The notes under the pieces: model-generated
Database searches by the model: none
Seen by the model: only the letters and a program-made list of their open reading frames with translations
Told to the model about the DNA's origin: nothing
In this document: positions 19,368 to 27,924 of the stretch, one piece after another
How the letters are laid out: each line of letters begins with the position of its first letter
Position numbering within the stretch: position 1 is the first letter of the stretch
Made by a program: the position numbers and the translations under genes
NCBI RefSeq assembly: GCF_000348685.1
Contig: NZ_ANLA01000019.1
Coordinates: forward strand, 61,841-125,840
Source of the DNA: Xanthomarina gelatinilytica
Lineage (GTDB): Bacteria; Bacteroidota; Bacteroidia; Flavobacteriales; Flavobacteriaceae
Reading direction: 5' to 3'
Length of the DNA stretch: 64,000 nt

Positions 19368-20915
19368 ATGAAGCAAGTCTTTTATCTTATTATTTGTTTA
19401 AGCTTAATAATTACTACTAATTCTTGTAGAAAAGATCTGGATTTTGGACCAAGTTCCGGAAATCTGGAATTTTCAAAAGACACAGTTTATTTAGATACTG
19501 TTTTTACAAACATTGGTTCAAGTACCTATAACCTGAAAGTGTATAACAGAAGCAATAACGATATTAGCATCCCTTCCATTCGTTTGGCTTTGGGCGAAGC
19601 TTCAGAATACCGATTGAATGTGGATGGCATGCCTGGAAAAGCATTCGAAAATGTAGAGATTCTTGCTAAAGACAGCATGTATGTGTTTATTGAAACAACT
19701 ATCGATATTAACAATTTACCTAATACCAATGGCGAATTCTTATATACAGATAAAATAGAGTTCGATTCGGGTGCCAATTTCCAATCTGTTGAACTGGTTA
19801 CCTTGGTTAAAGATGCTGTGTTTATTTATCCAGATAAAGACAATACCACTGGAGTTGTTGAAACCTTGACCTTAAATATTGGTGGAGAGGTCGTTGAAAC
19901 CGAGATTCAAGGACGTTACCTGGAACCTGCCGAACTTACTTTTACAAATCAAAAACCTTACGTTGTTTATGGGTATGCTGCTGTGCCCAACAACCAAACA
20001 TTGACTGTTGAAGCAGGAGCTCGTGTGCATTTTCATGCCAATTCAGGACTCTTGGTTGCTGAAGGTGCTAGTTTGCATGTTAATGGCGATTTAAGTTCCG
20101 ACCAGGAACTCTTGGAAAACGAAGTGATTTTTGAAGGCGACAGATTGGAGCCTGCATTTTCCGATGTTCCGGGACAATGGGGAACCATATGGTTGTTTGA
20201 TGGCAGTATCAATAACATCATCAATCATGCAACCATTAAAAATGCGGCAGTGGGTATCTTATCTGAAGGAAATCCAGATGCCATAAATAACAAATTGACC
20301 CTGACCAATACGCAAATTTACAACTCCAGCAATTTTGGCATTTTGGGTAGAAACACCTCCATCCTTGGTGAAAATCTTGTAATTAACAATGCTGGTCAAA
20401 GCAGTTTTGCTGCCACTTACGGTGGGAAATACAACTTAACACATTGCACGATTGCCAATTACTGGAACAATAGTTTTAGACAATTTCCAGCGTTATTGAT
20501 AAACAATTTTTTTGATACCGAAGATACAAGATATATCACAGATTTAACCGAAGCCAATTTTAATAACTGTATCATTTATGGAAACGATAACCCAGAATTT
20601 ATTTTGGATGAAATAGAAGATCCTGCTGTGGTCTTTAATTTTAAATTTACCAATTGTTTGTTGAGGTTTGAAGATACCAACGGAAACTTTACCGGTGAAA
20701 ATTATAACTTAAACGGACCTCATTACGAAAGCAATATTTTCAATCAGAGCCCAGACTTTAAAGAAGCTAATGAAAACGAGTTGATTATTGGCAATGACTC
20801 TGCTGCAAATGGTATTGGAGATCCAGTTTTTGCAGGACAGGTACCTAACGATATTTTGGGTAAACCCAGAACAGCTTCGCCAGATGCAGGAGCTTATCAG
20901 CATGAAGATTTTTAA
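19368..20915 (+). CDS. right-handed parallel beta-helix lipoprotein
   Basis: A 515-residue lipoprotein: signal peptide with lipid Cys20 in TTNSCRKD. Residues about 25-180 are Ig-like (DTVYLDTVFTNIGSSTYNLKVYNRSNNDISI), and the region about 190-480 carries strands typical of a parallel beta-helix (LTVEAGARVHFHANSGLLVAEGASLHVNGDL, INHATIKNAAVGILSEGN, LTLTNTQIYNSSNFGILGRN, LTHCTIANYWN). The last part, FAGQVPNDILGKPRTASPDAGAYQ, is a common closing motif of such helices. Likely on the cell surface or in the periplasm; carbohydrate binding or cleavage is possible but no catalytic set is visible. Confidence 0.8.
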   Translation: MKQVFYLIICLSLIITTNSCRKDLDFGPSSGNLEFSKDTVYLDTVFTNIGSSTYNLKVYNRSNNDISIPSIRLALGEASEYRLNVDGMPGKAFENVEILAKDSMYVFIETTIDINNLPNTNGEFLYTDKIEFDSGANFQSVELVTLVKDAVFIYPDKDNTTGVVETLTLNIGGEVVETEIQGRYLEPAELTFTNQKPYVVYGYAAVPNNQTLTVEAGARVHFHANSGLLVAEGASLHVNGDLSSDQELLENEVIFEGDRLEPAFSDVPGQWGTIWLFDGSINNIINHATIKNAAVGILSEGNPDAINNKLTLTNTQIYNSSNFGILGRNTSILGENLVINNAGQSSFAATYGGKYNLTHCTIANYWNNSFRQFPALLINNFFDTEDTRYITDLTEANFNNCIIYGNDNPEFILDEIEDPAVVFNFKFTNCLLRFEDTNGNFTGENYNLNGPHYESNIFNQSPDFKEANENELIIGNDSAANGIGDPVFAGQVPNDILGKPRTASPDAGAYQHEDF

Positions 20916-20922
20916 ACCTGTT

Positions 20923-20947
20923 GTCATTGCGAGCCACGAAGCAATCT
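20923..20947. repeat. REP-like palindromic element
   Basis: GTCATTGCGAG followed by a short gap and GAAGCAATCT forms a small hairpin (ATTGC 20926-20930 with GCAAT 20941-20945). This is the form of a REP-like repeat widespread in bacterial intergenic DNA. Only one copy is in the window. Confidence 0.55.
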
Positions 20948-21015
20948 GTTGAATAGGGATTGCAATTTAAAAGATTCCTGACTTTCGTTCAAAAAGATTA
21001 ATTCGTTCATAAAAA

Positions 21016-21038
21016 AATCCCGTTTTAAAACGGGATTT
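21016..21038. terminator. bidirectional terminator between the beta-helix gene and glyA
   Basis: AATCCCGTTT and AAACGGGATT form a perfect hairpin with A and T runs on either side, between two convergent genes. Confidence 0.88.
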
Positions 21039-21062
21039 TCATTTTATATAGAAGTTTTCAGC

Positions 21063-22334
21063 TTAAGCAAACAAAGGCAAATCGCTCATCAAGGCATTTA
21101 CTTTTCTAGCTATAGTTTCCAGTTTGTCTTCGTCTTGGTAATTCATTAAGGCTTCATCAACCAAAGCCACAATCCCTTCCATGTCATTCTCTTTCAAACC
21201 TCGGGTTGTAATGGCAGGTGTTCCAATTCTAATACCAGAGGTTACAAATGGCGATTTATCATCAAAGGGAACCATGTTTTTATTAACCGTAATATCTGCT
21301 TTTACCAAAGCCTGCTCTGCGTCTTTTCCAGTAAGGTTCTTGTTTCTTAAATCTATAAGCATCATGTGATTGTCTGTTCCTCCGGAAATAATATGGTAAC
21401 CTCTTTCTACAAAGGCTTTGGCCATGGCTTGAGCATTTTTCTTAACCTGTAGCATGTAGTGCATGAACTCATCTGTTAAAGCTTCACCAAAAGCAATGGC
21501 TTTGGCAGCAATAATATGCTCCAATGGACCACCTTGGTTTCCAGGGAATACTGCAGAATCCAATAGTGAAGACATTTTTTTCAAGTTGCCGTTTTTGAGT
21601 TTTAACCCAAACGGATTGTCAAAATCCTGTCCCATCATGATCATGCCACCTCTTGGACCACGTAAGGTTTTATGGGTTGTTGTGGTCACAATATGGCAAT
21701 GAGGAAGAGGATCGTTTAAAATACCTTTGGCAATCAAGCCAGCAGGATGGGAAATGTCTGCCAATAAAATAGCACCAACACCATCTGCTATGTCCCTAAA
21801 ACGTTTAAAATCCATATCCCTGGAATATGCAGAAGCTCCAGCTATAATTAATTTAGGTTTTTCTTTTTCGGCCATCTCTGCCACATGCTCATAATCTATA
21901 AGTCCGGTTTCTTTTTTTACACCATAAAAAACAGGGTTATAGAGTTTTCCGGAAAAATTCACAGGAGATCCATGGGTTAAATGGCCACCATGCGATAAAT
22001 CGAAACCTAGTATTTTATCTCCTGGATTTAGGCATGCAGCAAAAACAGCTGTGTTTGCTTGACTTCCAGAATGAGGCTGTACGTTCACATAGGCAGCGTT
22101 AAACAAGGTCTTGGCTCTGTCTATGGCCAATTGCTCCACTTCATCCACCACTTCGCAACCTCCATAATAACGTTTGCCAGGATAGCCTTCGGCATATTTA
22201 TTGGTTAAAACAGAACCAGCAGCTTCCATCACTTGGTTGCTTACAAAATTTTCTGAAGCAATCAATTCGATACCTTCTAATTGTCTGTGTTTTTCGGCTT
22301 CTATCAATTCGAATATTTGTTCGTCGCGTTGCAT
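21063..22334 (-). CDS. glyA: serine hydroxymethyltransferase
   Basis: A 423-residue PLP enzyme converting serine and tetrahydrofolate to glycine and methylene-THF. Seen: [11 protein letters not shown] near the start, [35 protein letters not shown], the PLP-binding lysine in [15 protein letters not shown], and [17 protein letters not shown]. Length and motifs are standard. Monocistronic and cytosolic. Upstream lie 359 bp shared with the divergent fahA gene. Confidence 0.98.
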   Translation of the reverse strand: MQRDEQIFELIEAEKHRQLEGIELIASENFVSNQVMEAAGSVLTNKYAEGYPGKRYYGGCEVVDEVEQLAIDRAKTLFNAAYVNVQPHSGSQANTAVFAACLNPGDKILGFDLSHGGHLTHGSPVNFSGKLYNPVFYGVKKETGLIDYEHVAEMAEKEKPKLIIAGASAYSRDMDFKRFRDIADGVGAILLADISHPAGLIAKGILNDPLPHCHIVTTTTHKTLRGPRGGMIMMGQDFDNPFGLKLKNGNLKKMSSLLDSAVFPGNQGGPLEHIIAAKAIAFGEALTDEFMHYMLQVKKNAQAMAKAFVERGYHIISGGTDNHMMLIDLRNKNLTGKDAEQALVKADITVNKNMVPFDDKSPFVTSGIRIGTPAITTRGLKENDMEGIVALVDEALMNYQDEDKLETIARKVNALMSDLPLFA

Positions 22335-22693
22335 ATAGATATATTTTTAATTTATATTTTGTTTTAAAGTTAAAGATGATGACTCTAAGAGGATGTTTTA
22401 AAACTATTGTGGTCTTTTAAGCCGTAGGGTCAATAAGTTCTTAAGGTGTATGGGCACCTTAACAAACATCAAACCACTAATGTACTTTCAAGGGTAAATC
22501 TCCTTATAGTTAAAATCATGTCAAAAATAACAAATAGATTAGTTTAATTCATCAAAAAACATATATTTACTTCGCTTTTCGCATTTTTTTTAATGCATAA
22601 AGTGAAACCACATTTTCCCTTTATTATTAGTTTAAAAATAAAAAGTTATGTAGGTTTGAATAGAATTTATTAATATAAAACACAGAAACAGTT
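22335..22693. other. intergenic region with one hairpin
   Basis: 359 bp between divergent glyA and fahA. TTAAGGTG (22441-22448) and CACCTTAA (22455-22462) form a perfect 8-bp stem with a 6-nt loop and no T run, so it is not an obvious terminator. I see no reading frame or RNA gene here. It must contain both promoters, but no good TAnnTTTG box stands out for fahA. Confidence 0.45.
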
Positions 22694-23983
22694 ATGCCAA
22701 TGTCAGCTAACAATCCAGATAGAAGATCGTGGTTACACGTCGATAAAAACTCCGATTTCCCCATTCAAAACATTCCTTTTGGGGTGTTCCTAACACGTGA
22801 TGATATTATTACCATTGGAACGCGAATAGGAGATACAGCCATAGATTTAGGGGCTTTGCACCAGTTGGGTTATTTTGATGGAATTCCGTTGACCGACGAT
22901 ATTTTTCTTCAAGATACGCTAAACGACTTTATTGCGGATGGAAGAAAAACCTGGAGAGCTGTTAGAAACAGGATAGCTCATATTTTTGATGCAGAAAATG
23001 ATGAACTTAAAAACAACCTAAAACATAAGGAAATTGTGTTGTTCCGTTTAGACGAGATTGAAATGCAATTACCTGTTCAAATTGGCGATTATACCGATTT
23101 TTATTCAAGCATCGAGCATGCTACCAATGTAGGGACCATGTTTCGTGACCCAGAAAACGCTTTAATGCCAAACTGGTTGCACATTCCTGTGGGATACCAT
23201 GGAAGAAGCAGCTCCATCATCCCTTCGGGAATCCCTATTCACAGACCTCAAGGGCAAACGCTTCCTGCAGGAAGTGATACCCCTGTTTTCGGACCATCGA
23301 AATTGGTTGATTTTGAACTGGAAATGGCTTTTATTACTACAGATGCCAACGATTTAGGGGAACCCATTCCTATAGATGAAGCTGAAGAGTACATTTTCGG
23401 ACTGGTACTTTTCAACGATTGGTCTGCTAGGGATATTCAGAAATGGGAATATGTGCCTTTAGGGCCTTTCTTGGCAAAAAACTTTGCCTCATCCATTTCG
23501 CCATGGATTGTTACTTTGGATGCTCTGGAGCCTTATCGCGTAGAAAGCCCAAAACCATTAAAACCACAACTGCCTTATTTACAGTATAAAGGCAAAAAAA
23601 GCTACGATATTAAGCTGGAAGTGGCCATCAAGCCTAAAACAGCCAAAGAAACCGTTGTTAGTAAATCCAATTTTAAATACATGTATTGGAATATGGTACA
23701 ACAATTGGCACATCATACCATTAATGGCTGCCCAGTAAATTCTGGAGACATGATGGGCTCTGGAACCATTTCCGGACCAACACCAGACTCTTATGGCTCT
23801 ATGTTGGAATTGACCTGGAGAGGAGAGAAGCCCATTACCTTGAAAGATGGGACTGAACGAAAGTTTATAAACGATTACGATACGGTTATTATGAGAGGAT
23901 ATTGCGAAAAAGATGGCACCAGAATTGGTTTTGGTGAAGTCTCTACCCAATTGCTTCCTGTATTTAATCCGAAGAAAAAATAA
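22694..23983 (+). CDS. fahA: fumarylacetoacetase
   Basis: A 429-residue enzyme that hydrolyses fumarylacetoacetate to fumarate and acetoacetate, the last step of tyrosine degradation. Seen: the N-terminal SH3-like domain (FPIQNIPFGVFLTRDDI ... IGDTAIDLGAL), then the catalytic domain with DFYSSIEHATNVGTMFRDPENALMPNWLHIPVGYHGR, containing the Ca2+ and active-site residues, DFELEMAFIT, VLFNDWSARDIQKWEYVPLGPFLAKNF and GDMMGSGTISGP. Full length. Homogentisate genes are not next to it. A strong terminator follows at once. Confidence 0.97.
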   Translation: MPMSANNPDRRSWLHVDKNSDFPIQNIPFGVFLTRDDIITIGTRIGDTAIDLGALHQLGYFDGIPLTDDIFLQDTLNDFIADGRKTWRAVRNRIAHIFDAENDELKNNLKHKEIVLFRLDEIEMQLPVQIGDYTDFYSSIEHATNVGTMFRDPENALMPNWLHIPVGYHGRSSSIIPSGIPIHRPQGQTLPAGSDTPVFGPSKLVDFELEMAFITTDANDLGEPIPIDEAEEYIFGLVLFNDWSARDIQKWEYVPLGPFLAKNFASSISPWIVTLDALEPYRVESPKPLKPQLPYLQYKGKKSYDIKLEVAIKPKTAKETVVSKSNFKYMYWNMVQQLAHHTINGCPVNSGDMMGSGTISGPTPDSYGSMLELTWRGEKPITLKDGTERKFINDYDTVIMRGYCEKDGTRIGFGEVSTQLLPVFNPKKK

Positions 23984-23992
23984 GTACGATGA

Positions 23993-24016
23993 AGCGACCA
24001 AGAGGTCGCTTTTTTC
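23993..24016 (+). terminator. intrinsic terminator of fahA
   Basis: AGCGACC (23993-23999), loop AAGA, GGTCGCT (24004-24010), then six more T. Confidence 0.93.
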
Positions 24017-24038
24017 GTTTTAACAAACCTATTCCTTT

Positions 24039-25259
24039 ATGCGAGTCATTAGTTTATTGAGTCTTTTAATTCTTTTAGTTTCTTGTAAAGAAGAAAAGCA
24101 ACAAGGTCCCAAAAATTTAAAAGTAGGGACCTATCAAGCACTTTTAAAAGTAAATGACAGTCTGGACATGCCTTTTATCTTTGAAGTGCTATCCAGCAAC
24201 AAACTTCAAATTTTTAATGCTGAAGAACAGATTGAAGTCGATGAAATCTCCTATAGAAACGATTCTGTGTTTATAAAACCTCCTGTATTTGATAGTTATA
24301 TAGCTGCGAAACTAACGGAAACTGGCTTGGAAGGTAACTATATTAAAGACGATTTAAACAGAAGCGTTCCTTTTACAGCTATCTATGGCAAAACCAAGCG
24401 TTTTGAAACGTCAAATAAAGCAGAAACAAATGTATCTGGTATTTGGGAAACAACTTTTAGCCCTAATTCTGATGAAGATAGATACATTGCCAAAGGTATT
24501 TTTAAACAAGACCATCAAAAAGTTACTGGAACATTTAGAACCACGACTGGGGATTACAGATACTTGGAAGGGGTTCTGGACGGAAATCAATTAAAATTAT
24601 CAACCTTTGATGGCTCTCATGCTTTTTTGTTTACTGCCACGGTAACCGATAGTACCATGCAAGGCATGTTTTATTCTGGAAACCATTTTAAAGAGCCTTT
24701 TGTTGCAAAACGCAATGAGTCTTTCGAATTGCCTGATGCAAACAATTTAACCTTTTTAAAGGAAGGTTTTGATAAGCTATCTTTTTCTTTTCCAGACGAA
24801 AACGGAAACATGGTTTCTTTAGAAGATGAGCGTTTTAAAAACAAAGTAGTTTTAGTGCAAATCATGGGAACCTGGTGCCCAAACTGTTTAGACGAAAGCA
24901 AGTACTTAGCAAACTATTATAAAAACAATAAAAACCAAGACTTTGAAATTATTGGTTTAGCCTTCGAATACACAAAAACTGAAGACAAAGCTTTTGAAAA
25001 CATTAAAAGACTTAAAAGTAGAATTGATATCGAGTATCCTATATTATTAGCCCAATATGGTAGTTCTAGTAAAGTGTCTGCTCAAGAAAAACTACCTATG
25101 TTAAACCATGTATTGAGTTATCCAACTACCATTTTCATTGATAAAACGGGAATCGTACGTAAAATTCACACAGGTTTTAATGGACCAGCTACAGGAGATA
25201 AATACACCGAGTTTACAAATGAGTTTGAAAGTTTTGTTAGTGGGTTGTTGGAGGAGTAG
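24039..25259 (+). CDS. TlpA-family thiol:disulfide oxidoreductase lipoprotein
   Basis: A 406-residue lipoprotein with SPII Cys16 (LILLVSC). The N-terminal 240 residues are beta-rich and repeat a motif (GTYQALLKVNDSLDMPFIFEVLS; GIWETTFSPNSDEDRYIAKGIFKQ), probably two lipocalin-like or DUF4369-type units. Residues about 255-406 are a TlpA/ResA thioredoxin fold with an intact WCPNC in IMGTWCPNCLDESKYLANYY and the cis-Pro at SYPTTIFIDKTG. It probably reduces disulfides of periplasmic proteins such as apocytochromes. It contrasts with the CxxC-less relative at 14.5 kb. Confidence 0.88.
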   Translation: MRVISLLSLLILLVSCKEEKQQGPKNLKVGTYQALLKVNDSLDMPFIFEVLSSNKLQIFNAEEQIEVDEISYRNDSVFIKPPVFDSYIAAKLTETGLEGNYIKDDLNRSVPFTAIYGKTKRFETSNKAETNVSGIWETTFSPNSDEDRYIAKGIFKQDHQKVTGTFRTTTGDYRYLEGVLDGNQLKLSTFDGSHAFLFTATVTDSTMQGMFYSGNHFKEPFVAKRNESFELPDANNLTFLKEGFDKLSFSFPDENGNMVSLEDERFKNKVVLVQIMGTWCPNCLDESKYLANYYKNNKNQDFEIIGLAFEYTKTEDKAFENIKRLKSRIDIEYPILLAQYGSSSKVSAQEKLPMLNHVLSYPTTIFIDKTGIVRKIHTGFNGPATGDKYTEFTNEFESFVSGLLEE

Positions 25260-25293
25260 GTTTAACCTTTCATTTAATGTGTTTGTATAAGAG

Positions 25294-25450
25294 CCGTTTA
25301 ATGGTCTGGCACGAAACTTTGCAAACCTAAGAGCAGGCAGGTAAATACCGAATAGACACGAGCGCAGCGAACTGGCGCAAGCAAAATCCGCGTCCCGAAA
25401 GCTTTCGGGATTCGTAAGCAGGCTCGTGCCAAGCAATTAGTTTTATACGG
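25294..25450. repeat. long imperfect palindrome P1 (attC-like)
   Basis: Arms TGGCACGA (25307-25314) and TCGTGCCA (25424-25431) bracket about 110 bp, with outer CCGT/ACGG (25294-25297 and 25447-25450) and inner AGCAGG/CCTGC-type pairing. The centre-right contains a perfect 18-bp palindrome, TCCCGAAAGCTTTCGGGA (25393-25410). Read on the minus strand it begins at the stop codon of the CPBP gene. See the finding on cassette-like structure. Confidence 0.65.
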
Positions 25451-26263
25451 TATTGGCACTTGTTTTTAATTTATTCTTTACTACTAAAAATCCAGTAAAT
25501 ATTAACATTCCAATACTGGATAATAAATGTACTTTTTTGAAATCCATATTCAATTCAGGGTAAAAAAGCAATACGATTCCTGCATTAATTGACAAGTGAA
25601 ATAAAATTGCAATAAGGACACTTCCCTGTGTATTAATTACTAACCAAGTAATTATTATGGATAGGCAGATGAGCATAATAAAATATGCAATTACAGGAAT
25701 TATAGATATTGGTTCTCCACTTACCAAGGTTCCGAATGGTGCCCACCATAGTGGAATATGCCAAACAAACCATATAAACCCAATAATGATTGCACTTTTC
25801 AAGTTTGAATATTTTTTTTGAAATTCGGGCAATAAAAACCTCTCCACCCTAGTTCTTCTCCCAATGGTCCAGCATACAATCCCGTTAATAATATTGTTGG
25901 TATCGATAGATATGCCATTTTATCAAAACCTCCAATTTCCCCTATAAATTGGCTGTAAAGTGTCATACCAATAATGACAAATATTATAGGTAAAAAAATT
26001 ATGTATAAATAATATTTAAAAGGGACTTTCCATATAAAAAGTTTTTTGATTAATTCAAATAACCCTTTGAGTCCATCAAAGAATAGAGTTGTAATTATTC
26101 CGGAAATTGTTGGTCCATATACCCCAACAAAAAAGAAAACTAAAAATTTACCGATTGATTCTTGATTAATTCCTTCTGAAAGGTAGTTTAATCCAATAAT
26201 CCAAAGTATCCAAGACCATAAAAAGGTCAGTTTTAAAAACACAAATAATTTTTTTCTATTCAT
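25443..26263 (-). pseudogene. CPBP-family intramembrane protease, single frameshift
   Basis: Two overlapping reading frames on the minus strand join into one CPBP (Abi-type) protein of about 274 residues. The first runs from the ATG at 26263-26261 (MNRKKLFVFLKLTFLWSWILWIIG) through motif 1 (GPLGEELGWRGF). The second continues LLPEFQKKYSNLKSA, motif 2 (FVWHIP) and motif 3 (FHLSINA). The break is at a run of five T on the minus strand (25838-25834); one more T would restore GWRGFLLPEF. All three catalytic motifs are otherwise preserved, so this is either a recent loss or a sequencing error at a homopolymer. Membrane-embedded peptidase by family; its target is unknown. Confidence 0.85.
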
Positions 26264-26270
26264 TTTATAA

Positions 26271-26412
26271 ATAAGTGCCACAACGGTTTTGTAAATGGCA
26301 CGTTGCCATATCTTTTGTTCATATTTTTCAGTCGAGACTGAATTTTATTTGTTGTGCAAATTTTAAAGTTAACCAAATTTTGGCAATGTGCCATATACGT
26401 TGTTGGCAACTG
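26271..26412. repeat. long imperfect palindrome P2 (attC-like)
   Basis: The left arm (AGTGCCACAACG ... ATGGCACGTTGCC, 26275-26307) is largely complementary to the right arm (GGCAATGTGCCATAT then ACGTTGTTGGCAACT, from about 26382), with single-base bulges. On the minus strand it begins 4 bp after the tetR stop codon and ends just before the CPBP start. Confidence 0.7.
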
Positions 26413-26415
26413 GCC

Positions 26416-27012
26416 TTATTTCTTGTCAGATTCAAAGTAGCCCTTCAGAATTAATTGCACTCCCCATTTCATAATTTCCATAGATTGAATATTATTTAAA
26501 CCAGATACATCTTTAGTTACTATTAGTGGTTCTATTCCCATTAAAAGAGTTAATAAATTGACTAATTTTTCTTTTTCTTTATTATTGATAGAAGTGTTTT
26601 CAAAGGCAAGTTGTAATGTTCTTTTTCGTCTAGCACCTCTTTTTATTTCGGATGGATTTGACGCTAATACTGTACATAGATATTTTCGAAATGCACCTTC
26701 GTGCTCTATCGCAAGTGTGTTGTAGTACTTTTGAATCCCAAGAATTATTTCTTCAATATTTTTTTCTTTAAGGTTTTCAATAATGTGTTCTGGACTTTTA
26801 GTGCTTATATCTATCCCAGCTTCATTAGCTAGAATTTCAACTTTTGAATAATAGCGATAGATAGTAGCTCTTGATAATCCAGATTTTTTTGCAATATCTT
26901 CAAGAGTGAACTCTAATCCTTTATTTATAAAATATTGTGCGCTAGTTAAAATTTTATTTCTTGTTTCTAATTTTTGATTTATTCTCCCTGATTTAATGTA
27001 TTCATTTTTCAT
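26416..27012 (-). CDS. TetR/AcrR-family transcriptional regulator
   Basis: 198 residues. The N-terminal DNA-binding domain (about 14-60) has the TetR pattern TRNKILTSAQYFINKGLEFTLEDIAKKSGLSRATIYRYYSKVEIL. The C-terminal ligand domain is less recognisable and ends in LILKGYFESDKK. It is divergent from a cupin gene, and the 72 bp between the two starts contain two matching palindromic operators and overlapping promoters, so it most likely represses both itself and the cupin. The ligand is unknown. Confidence 0.93.
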   Translation of the reverse strand: MKNEYIKSGRINQKLETRNKILTSAQYFINKGLEFTLEDIAKKSGLSRATIYRYYSKVEILANEAGIDISTKSPEHIIENLKEKNIEEIILGIQKYYNTLAIEHEGAFRKYLCTVLASNPSEIKRGARRKRTLQLAFENTSINNKEKEKLVNLLTLLMGIEPLIVTKDVSGLNNIQSMEIMKWGVQLILKGYFESDKK

Positions 27013-27028
27013 AAGACAAATATCTCAT
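27011..27028. promoter_or_regulatory. operator 1 of the TetR regulator
   Basis: ATAAGACAAATATCTCAT, a dyad (AGA/TCT-centred) touching the tetR start codon. It matches operator 2 at 15 of 18 positions. It lies in the tetR leader, where bound repressor would block elongation. Confidence 0.6.
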
Positions 27029-27032
27029 AAAA

Positions 27033-27064
27033 TTTGGAAATTTCAAAATTATACAATAGCTTTG
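27033..27064 (+). promoter_or_regulatory. promoter of the cupin gene
   Basis: TTTG (27033-27036), 20 bp, then TAGCTTTG (27057-27064). Operator 2 begins on the last base of the -7 box. Confidence 0.7.
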
Positions 27065-27073
27065 TGAGACAAA
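27044..27073 (-). promoter_or_regulatory. promoter of tetR
   Basis: On the minus strand, TTTG (27073-27070), 18 bp, then TAATTTTG (27051-27044). The -33 box lies inside operator 2, so one bound repressor could cover both promoters. Confidence 0.6.
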
Positions 27074-27081
27074 AATCTCAT
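27064..27081. promoter_or_regulatory. operator 2 of the TetR regulator
   Basis: GTGAGACAAAAATCTCAT, with TGAGA/TCTCA arms. Its centre is 53 bp (about five helical turns) from that of operator 1, and the cupin start codon is 3 bp further on. Confidence 0.62.
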
Positions 27082-27084
27082 GAC

Positions 27085-27519
27085 ATGATAAATGATAAGA
27101 CAAAGTGGGTTTTAGGTCATAAAGTAACACCCTATGATACTTTAGGTGATTACGACTTGATGATGGCAGAAACTCCACCACAGGTACAAGGCCCACCCCC
27201 GCATTTTCATAATAATTTCAAGGAGTCGTTTTTGATAATAGAAGGCGAAATGGAATTTTTTATAAATGGAGAGGTGAAAAATGTTAGGGCAGGAGAATCG
27301 GTTGATATTCCACCAAAAACTTTACATACCTTTGGGAATAAAAGCAATTCAACTTGTAAGTGGGTAAATATTCATAGTCCTAAAGGTTTTAGAGGCTTTT
27401 TTGATAAAACGGGAATACCTGCTCAAAATGAAAATGCACAACAGGAATCTATTGCTCCAAAAATTATTAAAAAAGTATTTGAATTAGCAGCAGATTTTGA
27501 TATGATTATCAAAGTTTAA
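27085..27519 (+). CDS. cupin-domain protein controlled by the divergent TetR
   Basis: 144 residues from ATG 27085 (MINDKTKWVLG); earlier in-frame codons fall in the operator. It is a single cupin barrel: PPPHFHNNFKESFLIIEGEMEFFINGE gives the first metal-binding motif (HxH and E) and GESVDIPPKTLHTFGNK the second (His). The C-terminal tail (GIPAQNENAQQESIAPKIIKKVFELAADFDMIIKV) is longer than the minimal fold and resembles quercetinase-like single-domain cupins. A dioxygenase or small-molecule-binding role is possible; the substrate is unknown. Next to an IS remnant. Confidence 0.88.
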   Translation: MINDKTKWVLGHKVTPYDTLGDYDLMMAETPPQVQGPPPHFHNNFKESFLIIEGEMEFFINGEVKNVRAGESVDIPPKTLHTFGNKSNSTCKWVNIHSPKGFRGFFDKTGIPAQNENAQQESIAPKIIKKVFELAADFDMIIKV

Positions 27520-27530
27520 AAAAGAATCTG

Positions 27531-27697
27531 TTGTCTCGTCCTGAAATATGGCTAAAGGTTAAAAATGATTTTTAAACTGTTTTTAAACCCACATGCCAGA
27601 CGGGCAGTTATACCATATTCGGTGTTTTATAACCTAAAGATACAAGTAATCTTATTTCATTGCATAAATTAATGGCTTGTTTTTTAACTCAGTTCTT
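27531..27697 (-). mobile_element. degenerate right end of an IS3-family insertion sequence
   Basis: On the minus strand, 27676-27608 encodes AINLCNEIRLLVSLGYKTPNMV followed by a stop, which matches the C-terminal end of IS3-family transposases (the R-L-H-x-S-L-x-Y-K-T-P-x-x-V motif), with its key residues altered. A stop interrupts the frame just upstream. TCTCGTCCTGAAATATGGC (27534-27552) looks like the element's terminal inverted repeat. The rest is missing, cut off by repeat element A. Confidence 0.65.
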
Positions 27698-27880
27698 CTT
27701 AAATAATGGCCTCTTTTTTTTTGGACTTTAAAAAAAAAGGAGTATCTTAATCTATCAAAGTCCTCTCCATTAGGTCAATACAGGTTATGTCTGTTTTCAA
27801 CTAGGTCAATACAGGTTATGCCTGTTTTCAACCGCTCTAAACCTTTATAAATAAAGACCTGCTTGGGGGTTCAGCCGTAG
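27698..27880 (-). repeat. repeat element A, right module
   Basis: On the minus strand this runs from GGCTGAACCCCCAAGCAGGTC through GTTTAGAGCGG and ends GGCCATTATTTAAG; it is closely similar to 59803-59951 on the plus strand. It contains two tandem copies of a 31-bp unit (27771-27801 and 27802-27832) with a small hairpin (ACAGG/CCTGT); copy B has one. A hairpin of a T run and an A run lies near the end in both copies. Confidence 0.8.
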
Positions 27881-27924
27881 CTCCTTCGGGTCTACTTCGG
27901 ATTTACTTCGGGTCTTCTTCGGGT
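27881..27924 (-). repeat. repeat element A, four 11-bp tandem units
   Basis: Units on the plus strand: CTCCTTCGGGT, CTACTTCGGAT, TTACTTCGGGT, CTTCTTCGGGT. On the minus strand the consensus is ACCCGAAGTAG. The array sits exactly between the two modules that are conserved in copy B. Confidence 0.85.

Noticed and set aside
25443..26263. Programmed ribosomal frameshift in the CPBP gene
   Set aside because: There is only a T5 run with no clear slippery heptamer, pseudoknot or stem after it, and the family is not known to use frameshifting.
25294..26412. Canonical integron
   Set aside because: The attC core boxes do not match the consensus and no integrase gene is present; only the architecture is similar.
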